A stretch of 64,000 nt of DNA, taken from contig NC_063151.1 in NCBI RefSeq assembly GCF_020921035.1, forward strand, positions 23,504,934-23,568,933. The letters run 5' to 3'. Position numbers and translations under genes: made by a program. The first letter of the stretch is position 1; each line of letters begins with the position of its first letter. Shown here piece after piece: positions 24,752 to 38,387 of this stretch. Source of the stretch: Rhodamnia argentea. Lineage: Eukaryota > Streptophyta > Magnoliopsida > Myrtales > Myrtaceae. The notes under the pieces were generated by a model, which was not told the DNA's origin, ran no database searches, and saw nothing but the letters and a program-made list of their open reading frames with translations.

Positions 24752-25373
24752 GGCCATGTTTGGGTGTCTGGAAGACACCCGGGGAAGGTCAGTTTTTCCG
24801 GTATTTAGTTCACTTAGAAAAACGAGTCAAGGAAAAATATTTTCCGAGTCAACGGAAAATCTAAACATAAATTCAGGAAAATAATTTCCTCTTCAATACA
24901 TCGGGGAATCATTCCGAAATATGACTAGGTGTTAACGCCCGATTCGAAACCGTACGCTTTGGCACAGAAATCCTAACGCCGGCTCATCGAGGCCGGACCC
25001 GAGACCTAGGTGCTTTTGCCTCGACCCCCGGCGCCCTCGGCCGGTGTCCATCAAGGCTAGACTTGGGACTCCAGTGTCCGTACCCTGTTCAGCGGCTGCC
25101 CCATGCGCAAGTTATCAACGCCCGAGTAGTGTACCTGTGTACGTCTATTAGAAAAAAAAAATCAAATCTGATTTTTCACACGAACGGTCGAAAGATATTG
25201 TCCAGTTCATTCTAAAGGACAACATTGAAAAATATTGTCGTTCTCGTGAAAAATAACTTCATGAAAAACATATTTTAGAAATATTATACCTTTCGCGAAA
25301 CGGACGGAGTCTTCAAATTTTGTATCTTTTTCCACTCTAATTTACTGCCCTCCCTATCTTCCCAAACATGGGG
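24752..25373. mobile_element. TIR element of about 620 bp with GGCCATGTTTGGG ends
   Basis: The left end GGCCATGTTTGGGTG is mirrored at the right end by CCCAAACATGGGGC. The inner flanks are also roughly inverted (ggaaaatattttcc-like on the left; gaaaaatatt, catattttag on the right). The centre (24930-25140) is GC-rich and unrelated, as if an extra segment had been acquired. No coding capacity. The target duplication is unclear. Confidence 0.5.
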
Positions 25374-27770
25374 CAAACGTACTGTGGTACCACGGGCGAA
25401 ACATGTCAAAAAGCAGAAATCGCGTACAACGACAGCATAAAGTACAAAACAAAATCAAGAAGAGGTGTCAAAGCCTTGGCCACAAACGGAGCCGGGCCAA
25501 TTCCACCGCATCGGCTTCTTCATGAAAATCACATTAACACCAAGCGTTCTCAATTAATAAAGGGAATTAATTATGTAATAGTTTTTTGAAAAATTATTAT
25601 GCTAATAGTCTATTTTTTATTATAAAAAATAAAAAATAAAAAAATTATTATGGAGTTCATTTTTTTCGAAAATTTATAGTTCATAATATGTTGTTATTTT
25701 CACGACCATCCAAAAATCGTTATCTAGCAAAGTCCAATAATACATTTTCTTTCCTTAATTTACATCTTAAGACACTCGTATTTTGACCTTTTGTAAACGC
25801 GAAACATCTCGTACAACTATCGCAAACATTAATCCGCATATAGCTGTTGCTTCTTTTTCTTTTTCTTCTTCTTCTTCTTCTTCTTCTTCAAATTTAAGAT
25901 GGTATTTTGAACTTCGGAAAGAAAGCTAAAATGGCTTATGCTTGATCGATTCAAGGAACACAGGAGCTGCGACGAATGCAGAAGTTATTGTCTATTGAGA
26001 TCAAGAGACGATGACCCCGTGACAATAGAAGCCGATGGCGGCTCTTTAGTTTCATGGTAAGTCGTCACCTCATCCTACTCTTTCAATCTTCGGATGCGCC
26101 CTTTTCCAACCTAATTATTTTAATGTTTTTATAACAGTCGAGTCTCGTTTTGAAGCGCACGTGATTATCCACGTCACATTACGCGATTAGCCAATTTCAA
26201 GGAAGCAGGCCTTGTTTCCGACCATCGTAATCGCATGTAAATCCGAAAGGCATAAAATCTTTGCTTAAACAACTAATGTCGCTTTGGAGGGTCTTTAAAG
26301 ATCAAATGGCAGCAAGTGACTTAGATTTCAATCCTCACATGCAATCTTCTACATGGCGATGGGAATGTGATTAAGATGACACTCGTTCTCATTTTTCGAA
26401 CCTGAAACAACATCAAAACTCGCACGTGAACCCCCATAGAATATCGAGATTCTCAAGACTTTCGATCGGAGCGAGAATTGACAGGACTGTATTGTTGTTA
26501 AGTGGGTGGGGGGGGGGATCACAGCCACAAGACAAGAGGCTCATTATATGGCTAAACTTCATTAGCACGCCTAATTAAACAAGGCATCTTTCACTTAGAC
26601 ATGGACATCTCATAATCCTCGAGACGACTTCATTCGTTCGTTTTGCGAAAAATAAATAATAATTTCTCTAAAAATGATTATTTGAATCAAACTGACAATA
26701 ATTTGGGTCTTGACTTTTTTCACGGATAATAAAAATATTATACTTTTTTCGTGGAACGGAGACGATAAGTCTACAAATAATAAAGGTAGAAGTGATGTCA
26801 GCAGCCGTCATGGGAAAGAGGTGGGACCCAATGAGCTTCACGTGCGAGTAGCAGACAAAAGGCCGCCCGTCAAGTGCACGGGGCTCGTGGACGATGCCCG
26901 TCATCGCTCGACCGAGCATTAGCGATGCGGAAAACATTTCCTTTGCAATAGAAATCCCGTGCTCCTTCTTCACCGATGTGAAAGATTAGATGTACCGGTA
27001 CATCGTACATGTAAATGATAGTACACGTGAATAATAATTGTAAATTCAATCTGATATGGGTACGATAGATAAAATAAACAGAGCCAAATCATAACATGTA
27101 ATCTTTGGACCGGATATAAATGAGGGTTTTTTTCTTATTGTAATAAATTTTTTCTATTGACGAAACATTATAAATCTTACAACCCTTATACAAAATAAGT
27201 GTGATTGTCCCACACTATAAAGAATCTCTTAAAAAGACTTTACCCATAACGAGGGAAGATGATTCTGATATATATTCTCGTCATTATATGGTCCAATCCA
27301 ATAATTCTTTTTTAATTCGAAATATTTTTCAAGCACCTTGCAAAGATGGAATCGCACTCACCCCCACGATCAGCATTGTCACAAAGAGGTTGTCCGAGAC
27401 ACGTATGGTACATGCATGCGTGACATGATTTCTCGATATTTCGAAACGAAGTTCGCGTGTAGTTATTTCGGTGAAGACCTTTCCGACATTTCACATGGAC
27501 TCAACAAGGCCAAATCTCCCGTGTCAATCGTCGGATGATGACCTGACGCTCCCCACACTAAGAGATTTCCGGGTCCACCTAACTATTTCCCTGTAGCAGC
27601 CATCTTTTTTTCTTCCCCGTGTGGTCTACTGTCATCAAGGCTGGAGGGGGTCGTTATGTCAGTTAAATAGCGTCTCCTCCCTCGTCTATTTTTCCTCAAT
27701 TCTTCCTCTCTCTTTTTCCTGTCCAAACGCCTGAGAGATGACAACATCCTCCGGCTCAGGCTGAGCTCAT
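25374..27770. other. Intergenic DNA before the DUF688 gene
   Basis: Contains a CTT microsatellite (25861-25889), a poly-G tract near 26512-26520, and AT-rich MITE-like phrases near 26640-26760 ('tgaaaaataaataataattt', 'ataataaaaatattat'). Open frames here are short and overlap on opposite strands. No gene recognised. Confidence 0.5.
25861..25889 (+). repeat. (CTT)n microsatellite
   Basis: About eight CTT units in intergenic DNA, preceded by a T/C-rich run. Confidence 0.85.
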
Positions 27771-27779
27771 CTATATATA
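27771..27779 (+). promoter_or_regulatory. TATA box of the DUF688-type gene
   Basis: CTATATATA about 75 bp before the start codon, followed by a C/T-rich leader ending directly at the ATG. Position and composition fit a plant core promoter. Confidence 0.6.
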
Positions 27780-27850
27780 CACTCAGCAGAGATCAAAGAA
27801 GACAGAGAAATGTAACAGATCCTCTCCCCCTCTCTCTCTCTCTCTCCCCC

Positions 27851-28474
27851 ATGAACAAGATGGATTCCTCAGCTTCTCTGGTAACACTAAAGTGTTCATC
27901 TTCTCGCAGAGCTCCTTCGCTTTCTCCACCAACATCGTCACTTCGATTGTTGTCGTGGTCGTCTTCTTCTTCTCTTCTTGAACCTTCAGACTTCCCTGAA
28001 CTCTGTCACGGGTCGGTATCTCCGTTCTACCCCCTCGCTCCCGTTGCCTCCTCCGGCGTTCCCTTCTCCTGGGAGAAGATCCCGGGAATCCCCAAGAACC
28101 AATTGTCCTGGAGGACGGCGCAATCTCCATCCACCAGCCCCCTCCTTCCCTTACCTCCTGCCGCCGTTGCCTCTGCTGCTTCTTCTCTGTCCTCCAAGAA
28201 ACACCGGCTCAGCAGAACGGCCTCCGCCGCTAGAAGCAGCAAGAGAGACCCTTTTGTTTCGGCGATCGTCAAGTGCTCGAAGGACGACGGCCGAGAAATG
28301 ACTGGGAATCACCGGGTTGTGGCCAGGGTCTCGAGGAGGATAAGCAATGGCTTGGGGTTTGTTAACCTCGCATCTTGCAAGCAAACCTGCGCGGTTTCAC
28401 ACTCCGTGGTCTACGTCACGGGATCGAACAGAGCATCCTCCGATCTATTTTGCCGCAGAATCGGTCAAGCATGA
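27851..28474 (+). CDS. DUF688-type plant-specific protein
   Basis: A single exon of 207 residues. The recognisable element is GVPFSWEKIPGIPK at residues 69-82, the 'VPF.WE..PG.P' signature of the plant DUF688 family. Before it is a Ser-rich, low-complexity N-terminus; after it a Ser/Pro/Ala-rich linker, a basic stretch (SSKKHRLSRTASAARSSKRD) and a conserved-looking tail (FVSAIVKCSKDD, GLGFVNLASCKQTC). Members are mostly disordered and their molecular role is unknown. The first ATG (27851) is preferred; a second in-frame ATG lies three codons on. The gene is GC-rich relative to its surroundings, as many short intronless plant genes are. It stands alone, with a TATA box at 27771. Confidence 0.8.
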   Translation: MNKMDSSASLVTLKCSSSRRAPSLSPPTSSLRLLSWSSSSSLLEPSDFPELCHGSVSPFYPLAPVASSGVPFSWEKIPGIPKNQLSWRTAQSPSTSPLLPLPPAAVASAASSLSSKKHRLSRTASAARSSKRDPFVSAIVKCSKDDGREMTGNHRVVARVSRRISNGLGFVNLASCKQTCAVSHSVVYVTGSNRASSDLFCRRIGQA

Positions 28475-30321
28475 TCAGGTAGGTGGTCACGGTGATGATC
28501 AGTAGTCGGTAGTTCATGGTTTAGCAATCCCGGCTCTAGCTATGTGTTTTACTGATGATCCTTCCTTCATATTCACCGTGGTATTTATGTGTAAACAGTG
28601 TGTGCTTCTAGTTCTGGTGTGTTCTATGTGAAGTCTATTGTGTTAACCAAAAGGAAGAGGGTGGTGGTGTCTGGTTTTTTTGGTCTTTCCAAATCTTAGC
28701 GGAGTGGTGTCGCTGTCTCTGTCTTAATGGGTGGATTGAGCTTCTTCTCACATGCGAACTTGCCGGGTCTCATGTGCTTGTCTCAATATGAAAACGATGC
28801 CCACTGTATTATCCCACATTCCCATGTGACAATCGTCCAAAAAAAGCAGTGGCCAACTGCAGTTTTCTCCATTAACAACTCTGTCTAGGAATTTCACCGA
28901 GCACACGGCCAGTCAATGTATCTAAAACAACCGGGCATCGGGCTACTCGTCAATTTCGTGATCTTCAGCATATATGTTTGATGACTCTGCCGGACCTATA
29001 GGGGCCTTTTGTCGTAACGTAGCAATCAAAAAGTCGATCGACCCTAGCATGGAGGGTACCCTCAAATGCAGCAAAGGGTGGGTGCATTAGTCGAAATTCT
29101 GGGTAGCGTGAGCACTGAACGTGTGCCGACTTGTGATACTGAATTGGGCAATGCTGATATACGTGCGGAAAGCTCATGAAGACGATGGACAGTAAATAGA
29201 ATCTAGGTCATGAACCAGTATTCAAGTCCCAAGACCACCTTCAATTTGCACTGACCTAAGAATCAGACAAATGGTCGGCATCTCTTAGTTATACAGCGAC
29301 ACATGGAGAAATTTCATAGAGGAATTAGAGAATGGCAAGAAATTAAATCCACAAAAACACATCTCAAAGCAAATGTCTTTCATTATCGATGGCGGTTGAG
29401 ATGCATTCGCTTCAACAATGATACAGAAGCTATAGACTAGAATTGACCAGAATTATAAAGTAGCAACGCAAATGAACATTCAAACTACTACTTTGTTGGG
29501 ATGATGTGCCTTATACCTACTAATGATTCATAAGGTGATGCAAATCATGTACATTGTAAACGCCTACCTTCTTTTGTGGAGAAATGCTGCCTCGCAACAT
29601 CTCCCCTCTCTAGTATGGTAGGGGCTGGATTTAAGACTTGGGACTACAAATTGAACAATAAGAGAAAAAGTCCCATGGGTGATTGCAAAGAGTGACAGAA
29701 TAGGTTTTTCTTTCACATGTATCTGAGAAACCCTCTCATGAGAGCCTGATCCCGCAAGAACAAGGCACGAGCGCAAAAATGTAGCCCCGAATCATGTGCA
29801 GAATTCCATTCTCATCTATTCATTAGGTACTGTGGGTAATGAAATTCTCATTCCCCGGCACCTTGTTCATACGTGCAGTCTTTCCTTGATGAATAGGAAA
29901 GTGATATCAAAGAGCAATACTGATAAAAAGAGGTCATCCTAGGAATCGCAAGCCCCTATGTATTGGATGCTTTTGAGTCAAATCACTTCTGCCTCATCGC
30001 AGCTTAATAAGGAGAAAGGGCCTAAAATACAAGTATACAAAACCAAAGAGTTCAGCAAGATCCAAATCTAAGCAGCACATTTTCTTAACTTAAAAAAGTG
30101 TGGATTTCATGTTCTGGCCAAAGGAAGAAAGGTTTAGTGCTCATAACTTGCTGCAATTGTTCGAACTGGAACACAAATCCACCTTCTGTCCAATACAATT
30201 AGGCTTTTCTGACTTGTAGAAACCTAAATGTCCAAGCTACAGTACTTGTCATGCTAAATGCACAGAACCACCCATAGGATGTACCCGGACCTCATCCACT
30301 GGTATATAAGAATGAACCAAG
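28475..30321. other. Intergenic: 3' regions of DUF688 and proteasome genes
   Basis: The two genes converge here, so the stretch should hold both 3' untranslated regions and unique spacer DNA. No open frame with family features, no RNA gene and no clear transposon seen. Confidence 0.55.
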
Positions 30322-33300
30322 TTACTCCACTTCTGCCAAATAATCGTCAATTTCGGCTGAAGTCAGCACCCTGCATGGGAGAATTTTCGCTTAAGTTACC
30401 TATGCATGGAAAACAGACATCTGGAGTTCTATACCTCATTAAGCATAGGCAGCAATCCCAATCTTGGAAACATTTTAAGCAAGTATTGTGCCAATAGATT
30501 ACGTTATTATTGACAAGGACACAAAGATTATCTTTCGTACCAAACAAATTCTAGACATCTTTGATTTTGGACATCTGATAGGAGAGAGATTTGACTGTCT
30601 AGATTTGTCCCCTCTTTTGCAGCTTGAGAAGCATGTCACGAAATGTAATAACCAATGTCCATGCATATTATAGGATAAACAGAATTTGTTGTTCATATTT
30701 TTCTCAACAGTAAAGAATCACATGGAAGCATCAGGCGATCAATACCTCAAGCATGCAATAAACTTCATTTGTTGTGTATAAGGCATAAGCATTAATATTT
30801 TCACATCAAATCAAAAATTATTAATCATTTTCTTTCAAAAAAATGTTGATTTATTGGTTGGTTACAGAATTCTCAATGCTATGACTCTTCTTGCATTCCA
30901 AACTCTAGTGACAGGTTCAGCTTCCAATCTTTATGTTTTATGTTTGCCTGAAAATCTTACTTGACCCATCTTCACCAATGTTGTACTACAGAAATCACTA
31001 CATGCACGTGAAAGAAAAAACAGCATATTCAATGCGAATTTTGTGGAATTTTATCTTAAAAGTTGTTGGCATGTGTTCAGATGTAGTCCAAAGTAACTGA
31101 TGATTATATATGCCAAGGGAAGACTTTTTGTATACTTCCAAAACTCAATTCAATTAGAAAACATGCCAGCTACCCAATATAGATAAAACTCTTTGAGCTT
31201 GGATTCAACCAAGAAAATTTAACTAGGATCTTTCAAAGATGAGCGAAATGACTTTTCTTCATGAATGTTGAAGTTCATATTGCTTCACATCCACAAAAGA
31301 TAAATGTACCAAAAAGTCTAGGCAATCATGAAGAAACTTATTCACCAACAAAATTTGAGAAAACTTTAATATTTTCCCCCAAATATTACAGAGAAGTTCA
31401 CTAATGTGATGTTACCTGAACTTCTTGTCAGTACCAATTATTCCAATTTCAATGTTCTTTCCTGAAATTTGACCTTCAAATCTGCAATCCACAATAAAAT
31501 ATGTTTTACGTGTAATATCAACATTTGCTACTAAAGTAACATCAGCTATGTATGGATCACAAGAAGCAAGGTGGAACAGAAGAACCTGCAAACCATCTAA
31601 CAATAATATGACTTGGAATCTCAAATAGAAGGAAAAAGTTAACAAGAAAGCCCAAGTAGTCGAGCAGAAGAAGCAAACAGAAGGAAAAAGTTAACAAGCA
31701 AGCCCAAGTAGTCGAGCAGAAGTAGCAGAACAGAATAAAGGAAGCCAAAGCCAGAGGGATTAACAAAAATTGTCACAGCTCCTTCCTGGCTTCATGTAAA
31801 CCAAAAGATCGATGATAATAACCATCCCCTTGGCTTTCACATATGCCCTGGTTAAGCAATTATCAATTAAACATCTCATCACACACCGAATTTATTTTGG
31901 CACTTGCCCATGCAAACCAAATTTACAGATGCCTACCAAAGTAAATGCAAATGGTCACTGTCTGGAACCATCTAGTGACAATCAAAGCATACATGGCTAA
32001 AAGATGCCATATTTCATGGCTTTTTCTAAATATTCAACCAAAAACACTGCCATTGCACAATCAACCAACTCATACAAAGGTCGTAATCAGTACCTGCACC
32101 CATTGATTAGCAAAAGAAAAAACCCCACCATGAATGGATATATTTGATTCCTGACAAGTTTACTTCTCTAACCGGAGCATTTCTGACTGCAAGATTCTGG
32201 ATACGCTTTCTTCTAGTTGAATATCAAGCCAGTTGTCCAAAATGCAGCTTTTCAAATTCTAAAGAATAGAAAAGAATGCAAATGCAGCCTTTCTCATTCC
32301 AAAGTTGTAATCCCAACCTATCCAATGAAGTGAAGTTCTAAAGTCCCTAATTTCTGGCTTACAGATGCAACAAGTTAGGCCCAGCGACTGCATTATTGCA
32401 ACACATTGCCGAGGGGCACTTGCCACCATAGATATAGACTACATCAGTCACCGACAAAGTAACAAAGTCATCACTAGGCTATCTGCAAATCAACTATTAA
32501 AGCCCCTTAAAAACTTGCAGCCATGTGATAGGAAGGACCTATGTAATTCGACAGAGAGGCCTCTTGCAAGCCCACCTCTAAATTTCCATTAATGCACGAT
32601 GAATGCAGTGGTAAAGAAAGAGGAGTATTTCCGCAATTTATCTCATTCTCATAAACATTAATCTGTGAAGCTCCGTAGGTTTTCTAGTCTCCAGTATCAT
32701 AAAAGGACTGGAAGAAACCAAAAAGTAATTGGATCAGCACATCTAAATGCCTTAACAGTGAAAAGAATCCCATTGTCGGCCTTAACCAATCAAATGAATC
32801 CTAGCCAAAGGAATCAAGCAGAAAGACATTAAAACAACTGCCATCAAGGAAATTGGAAGTGACAAACAGAATCCAACAGAAGCATTCCCCACAGAGTATA
32901 TGCACTAAACACTATCTCTAGAATCATAAGAGATTGCATGTTAAACAAAGCCTCAAGGTAAAGGAAAAAAGAAAATCACTTACCCTTCCTTCAGTGTAAG
33001 AATGGCTGTGTGAACGGCATCATCAAGCTCCATATCATCAGTGTACCTAGAATACCCAAGAAGGAGCTTACTCTTGTCATCAAGGGAGTCCACATAATAA
33101 AGTGACATCATCAAAAAACAGATCTTATGGGGTATAATTTCAAGAAAGAAAAGAATCCTCATTAGGACATTCACAAGCCATTTAAATTAGTACCAAAGAG
33201 GAATGTGAAATGACCAGCCATACAATGAACCTGCGGAACTTCCATACTGTTGCAAAATGCGGCACTTACAGCTCACTTATTCAGAACTAACAGGAGTGAC

Positions 33301-36300
33301 AACACAATAAGACATTGTTCCTTCAAAGGTTATAGATTGAGTGGTCCAAAAGTTTCCGAAAGTAAACCTTTCAACCGCATAATCAATTTTCAGGATAATA
33401 CTGATCTGTGGACATGATCTACTAGAATCTATTGTTAGGAACAAAAGCAAGATTCACTCGATAATACATTAATACAGCTCTAATAATCCAGACTGTTGAT
33501 ACCATCTGCTCATACATCACTGCTGCGTGCCCCTCTATTTCAATAAGCTTTTGACAGAATCTGTTTAGAATTCCTCCTTAACTTACCACCTACAGTAGCA
33601 AGCTGATATTTTAACGGGAAGGAATATTAATATCAGTTGACATCTTCGGCCAGGAGCCAAAACATTTATCTAAAACCACACAAAGGGAACCTTCGTCTGC
33701 CTCTTGATGGCCATTAGAAGCAAATTAGTTCAGAATATAGATGAAGGGAGAGAAGAAGCAATCAGAATAACCTATCATGATTCAGACAAAAAAAAGTTGT
33801 TACATGACTCATGGAATAGAAGACAGACATTAAATAAGCACATGCGGAGGGGAGTGGGCAAGAGTTATATTCCTCGACTTAAATCATGTCAATCAAGGAA
33901 GTTTACGTTAAAAGGAAAAAGATAACGATAAACAGATCTTTTCAACCTTCTACCTCTCCATGCCACAGTGCAAAGACCTCATTTTTGCATAGTTCATGCA
34001 GTGATATAAAGCTTAGCTAAATATCTAGAGTCGTATGACGAATGAAGACTATTTGCTGTATCTTCAACTGTACAATTCTATGACACTACATAATCAAACA
34101 TACAGTAAGAAGAAGTCAGAAGACATTCCAACAGCTACTACATTTTTATTACCTCTTCTCAAGAAATGTCTTTGCATTCGAAACATTTTTTCCCATTGCT
34201 GAAGCTTTCCACGAGAAATATGAACCCGATGGGTCAACCTACAAGTGTACAGCAACAACTACTTCATGATAGTTCTAATTATCCACATACAATGTAAAAA
34301 AAGACTGTTGTTTTGGTTTAAAACAAATAAAGCCAGATAGTAAATTCAGCATTTTTTTTATGCTTCTAACTGTGATTGCTGGGATATCCATATTTCAACA
34401 ATGGCTGTCTTGACGTTAAAGAGGCGGTACAAAGCTCTCAAGGTTGGTAGAATATTATGAAGGGAAATATGCTAGAAGTGTCAAAACTATCGTGCAACGC
34501 TCACATTAGTACCAACAATTTTCCACCGATCACTTTGGTACTATAACTTTTAAAATTTGGCCATTAAAGTCACTGCAGCAACTTGGCTCACCAGAAAATT
34601 CTACTTGGACTTATTTAATAGCAAACGTGTCCCACGTAAATAAAGATCCAACATAACAAATCAGAGAGGAAATATGGCCAAAACAACAACATTCACCAAA
34701 CCCTAATCTCTCTCTCTCTCTCCGGTTTACTGCGATCACGCTGAACTCCAGTATAGATAAGATATTGAAAAGACATAGGATCTACAACCCAGTACATACT
34801 TGAAAACAAAATTGCCACCACGTATGGAAAAGTTCTTTGAGGTATTCTAATTAAAGTGACCTTCAGAATTATTTTTTGATGTTAACCTGATAAAATATCA
34901 AAGAAAAACACAGAACACCGCCAATCTTGTCATGGACAGAACGTCAACCTAGAACCCCATTACAACATATTAAACTTGACTCACATGTTAATTAGAGGTG
35001 GATCAATGATGAGAGGTGTTCATCCATCATATTAAGGGGGTATTCACACATCCACTTTCCCAGTCAAACACTATAAAGCAAATTAACTAAATATATAGCC
35101 ATCATTAAAACACTGCAGAATCTCATAAGAGTAGACAAAATACCTGATACAATTGAGGACCATTATCATCAAATCCAGCAACCAGAAGAGATACTCCAAA
35201 AGGCCTCACACCACTTCAAAAGAGGACAGATGAAAAGGGAAGGCCATGTAAGCAATGGCATTCGAGATAAAAAAGAGCAGTGAAAACTTTGCAAGGATGA
35301 GATCCATTATAAAATCAACAAACATACTTTCTTTCAGGGTATGTACATCATGTTAGGTGCAACCACACCTTCCATTAAACGAAAAAAAATATGAAAAAAA
35401 AAACAAGTACAGCATCACTCCATAAAAGCTGATTTACCCCGACTGAGTAAACTCCTGCATGACAGCTGCAGTCTCCCTCACTAGTTGCGTGACGGGTATG
35501 GGTTCCTACAGTAAAGCAAGAATGGCCTATGATAGCTGAACATTGCAACAAAAACTTATATCTTTTCCATGGATATCTATTTAGGAGTGCTTTACAATCA
35601 TACTTTTAAAAGTTACAGCAGCTACAATACTGCTGCTGATGAACTTGCAAGAGCAGAAGGCACATAAAACTGAAGCAGTTAAATACATTTACAAAACAAA
35701 AGCAGAAACATTCAATTAATAATTCTCAAGAAGCAGCTCGATAATACTTTTCTATCTTGTGAATTAAAAGGTATCATAAGTGTGTTTGCTAGATTATACT
35801 GATATTTTCGGTAATAATTAAGATAACTACACAAATGTACAGGTTCCACAAAAAATACTGATTATTCTCTCTTATGTGTAACCCTACAAAAGAATTAAAG
35901 ACGAATAACCGAAAAACAAGAATGTCCTTCTACGATATTATGATCCTTAGATTTCGTGTGAACTGTGGATTGTACTTTTACGAAACCACACTATGCTTGC
36001 TTAGATTACCTATGAACCAAACATAGGTCAGAACAATCCTTGGTCTCAACACAAGAGAATGGCTAGCTTGCCAACTATATTGACCCAGGAAAAGAGGATC
36101 ACTGTTCAGAATGCAAAGAGGTACCTTATATAACCTGTGATACTGTTCTGCCTGTTTCCTGCTTTTCCGAACTAAGACTCTAAAATCTGGACCCATGCCA
36201 CTGCAACATGAACGGTGATGAAAAGACCATAAATCAATAACCAAAGAGAGTAACATGAAGAGCATGTCTAGTAGTAAAAGGAATAGTGAAAAATACTTTC

Positions 36301-38387
36301 CAAGTGTTACTTGACTGGAGTTGTAAAATTCAGATATACACTAATTTTCAATTACATTAACAAATAAGGGAAACATAGTGCAATTCTTGCATTTTTATCT
36401 TCCAAAAGCCCACATTTCTTCACTGTATTGTATCTTCTTTTGCTTCATTGTAAAAGCATGTTATATACCATATTTTCTCCAAGGGCAACAGAGAAGAGCG
36501 GCCAAATCTGCTTTCCAGAGCAGAACTGGAAGGCTCAAAGATTTTTTAGCAGATTAAGTATCTTCGCGGAAAAGTCAAAATACACCATTCCATGTCTTAA
36601 TCTTCGTAAAAAACAATACAAGCATAACTTGAGAGATTATAGTCCCTGAGCTTTACATTAGTATCACTTTCCCGTTAAAAAAACTAATTCTCATATTGCC
36701 CTCTCCACTTTAAGGAACAGACTCATATTGCCACAGAACCGGATGCCCGATGTTGATAGTCCCGTCAGAAATAGGGCCCACAAAAGTATGCTTGCAACAT
36801 TTAAAAGAATAGGGAAAAAAACCTGTAAACAACTCCGATGTTTGGTGTCAGGCACTGTATCTTTTGAACCTGAAAAGAGTAAAATTGATAACATTTAGCA
36901 CAAAAGATAGAAAAAGGGTTAGACAACAGCTAAAGAATCAAAGAAATAAATGCAAACACATAAGGCCATAATAGCAATTACAACAGTGACAAGAACAAAA
37001 TATATAAAATTCGCATTATCAAAGATGCCAAGGAGAGAAACCCTTCATAAGTAAAGCATTAGAGGGGAAGCCATCCACAGAGAGGAGACATTAACCAAAT
37101 GCAGGACATAGACTTTAGTGCCTTGCATAATCAGACAAACTACATATATAAATTAAGTCCTTAGGAGTTGGGACCAATTATCCCTCTATGGTATTCGAAA
37201 GCCTCGAAACCCGTCTGCAACTTCTTCACATAGATTCTGTACCTTCAAGAAAGTTCTTTAGCTACCAACTTATTCATCAGAAAATTTGCAAGGACCTCTT
37301 ACAACCATTTAAAGAGGCAGATTTCATCGCCAGTATATAAAACCAAGAAGAAAACGGAGACAAGTCCAAACATAACCAACAGGCATGATACAGATATTTC
37401 TTAGATAAAAATTCAGTCCTTCAAAAGAAACAAAAAGACTATAAAAGGCGTGCTAAGAGTCACTTACGGAAGTTTCATCAACCAATATAGAGGGAAGCTT
37501 CTTCTCTGTCGCAATGACAACACCATTAGCAGCTGCAATCAAGTAAATCAGATTAAGGCCATTAAATTATTACATAGTAGATTTAAAAATAAAAATATCC
37601 ACAAATTTTGGCCACAGAAGGAAACGAGAGATAGAATGAATCTTAAAGAACTTGATCCATCCGGTGCTATCGACTGCCAAGAACTATTTATAGCCCCCCC
37701 AATATTCAGGTCAAATGGCCTACCTTGAATTGATCAATCAAGTGAATATTGGTCAAATGGCCAATCTAAAATGCAAAATTTAACACTGAAAAAGTATGAA
37801 ATCATTGGGTCTTTGTCCCAGTGAATATTGCACAAACAATGCATTAGAAATTCTTCAATGCAATACCTAAACGTAGCAACTTGTTCACCTACGTCCACTA
37901 ACAGCCAAGTGGCGTTTACAGTTTTCTCTATGCTGAACATTGGGACACTCGCATATAACTAATCAAACCCAATGGTGTTACAGCTGAACCAAAGTGAGTC
38001 TAGCAGAATCCTACCTAGAAAGCTTCCCTAGACTCCGTGTGGGCCTCTTCACAATGCTTAAATTCCTACGGCAAAAGATTCTCACACCACCGAAGAAAAA
38101 GCACTCTACCTACAGGACAAACATAAGGACCTGGGGAACTCACCTTTAATTCCCAGAGACGTCTGCCCAGAACCCACCGCCGTTAGGGCGTGCTCAATCT
38201 GTACGAGCTTGCCGGAAGGGCTGCTCCATCGCAACACAGAACAAAATCAAATTCGACGAAAAACCAGCGAAAGACACAACCAAATGCAACAAGAAGAAAA
38301 CCAGTGATGACTAGGAGTTCCAGCTTCACCGGCTGCGTGGACGCACCTGAAGGTGGTGAGCGAGAAAGAGTACTGACTGTCTCCCAT
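30322..38387 (-). CDS. PAB: 20S proteasome subunit alpha type-2
   Basis: Eleven exons read leftward: 38387-38347, 38220-38144, 37532-37468, 36869-36823, 36200-36125, 35505-35438, 35213-35144, 34238-34153, 33046-32984, 31481-31416, 30370-30322. All phases agree and the product is 235 residues, the length I recall for Arabidopsis PAB1. It starts MGDSQYSFSLTTFSPSGKL, the N-terminal proteasome alpha signature that gates the 20S channel, and shows GMGPDFRVLVRKSRKQAEQY, GVRPFGVSLLVAGFDDNGP, VDPSGSYFSWKASAMGKN and YTDDMELDDAVHTAIL. Alpha subunits are non-catalytic, form the outer rings of the core particle in cytosol and nucleus, and dock the regulatory particle. The gene is intact and is expected to be expressed everywhere. 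Introns hold a 52-bp tandem duplication and a decayed TIR-element copy. Confidence 0.97.
31627..31730 (+). repeat. Two-copy 52-bp tandem duplication in proteasome intron 9
   Basis: The unit beginning 'agaaggaaaaagttaacaag' occurs at 31627 and again at 31679, with only a few differences. It lies about 150 bp into the intron, near the splice acceptor used to define exon 10's partner. No function apparent. Confidence 0.88.
34470..34680. mobile_element. Decayed TIR-element copy in proteasome intron 7
   Basis: The left part reads 'gaagtgtcaaaactatcgtgcaacgctcacattagtaccaacaa', and 'gatcactttggtactataact' follows. These are the same phrases as the terminal repeats at 48567-48655 ('gtgccaatatttatgt...cgctcactttggtactaac'). 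No second terminus is convincing, so only one side or an eroded copy remains. Confidence 0.45.

Noticed and set aside
27201-27538. Short open frames upstream of the DUF688 gene
   Set aside because: Overlap each other on both strands, lack conserved motifs, and lie in promoter DNA.
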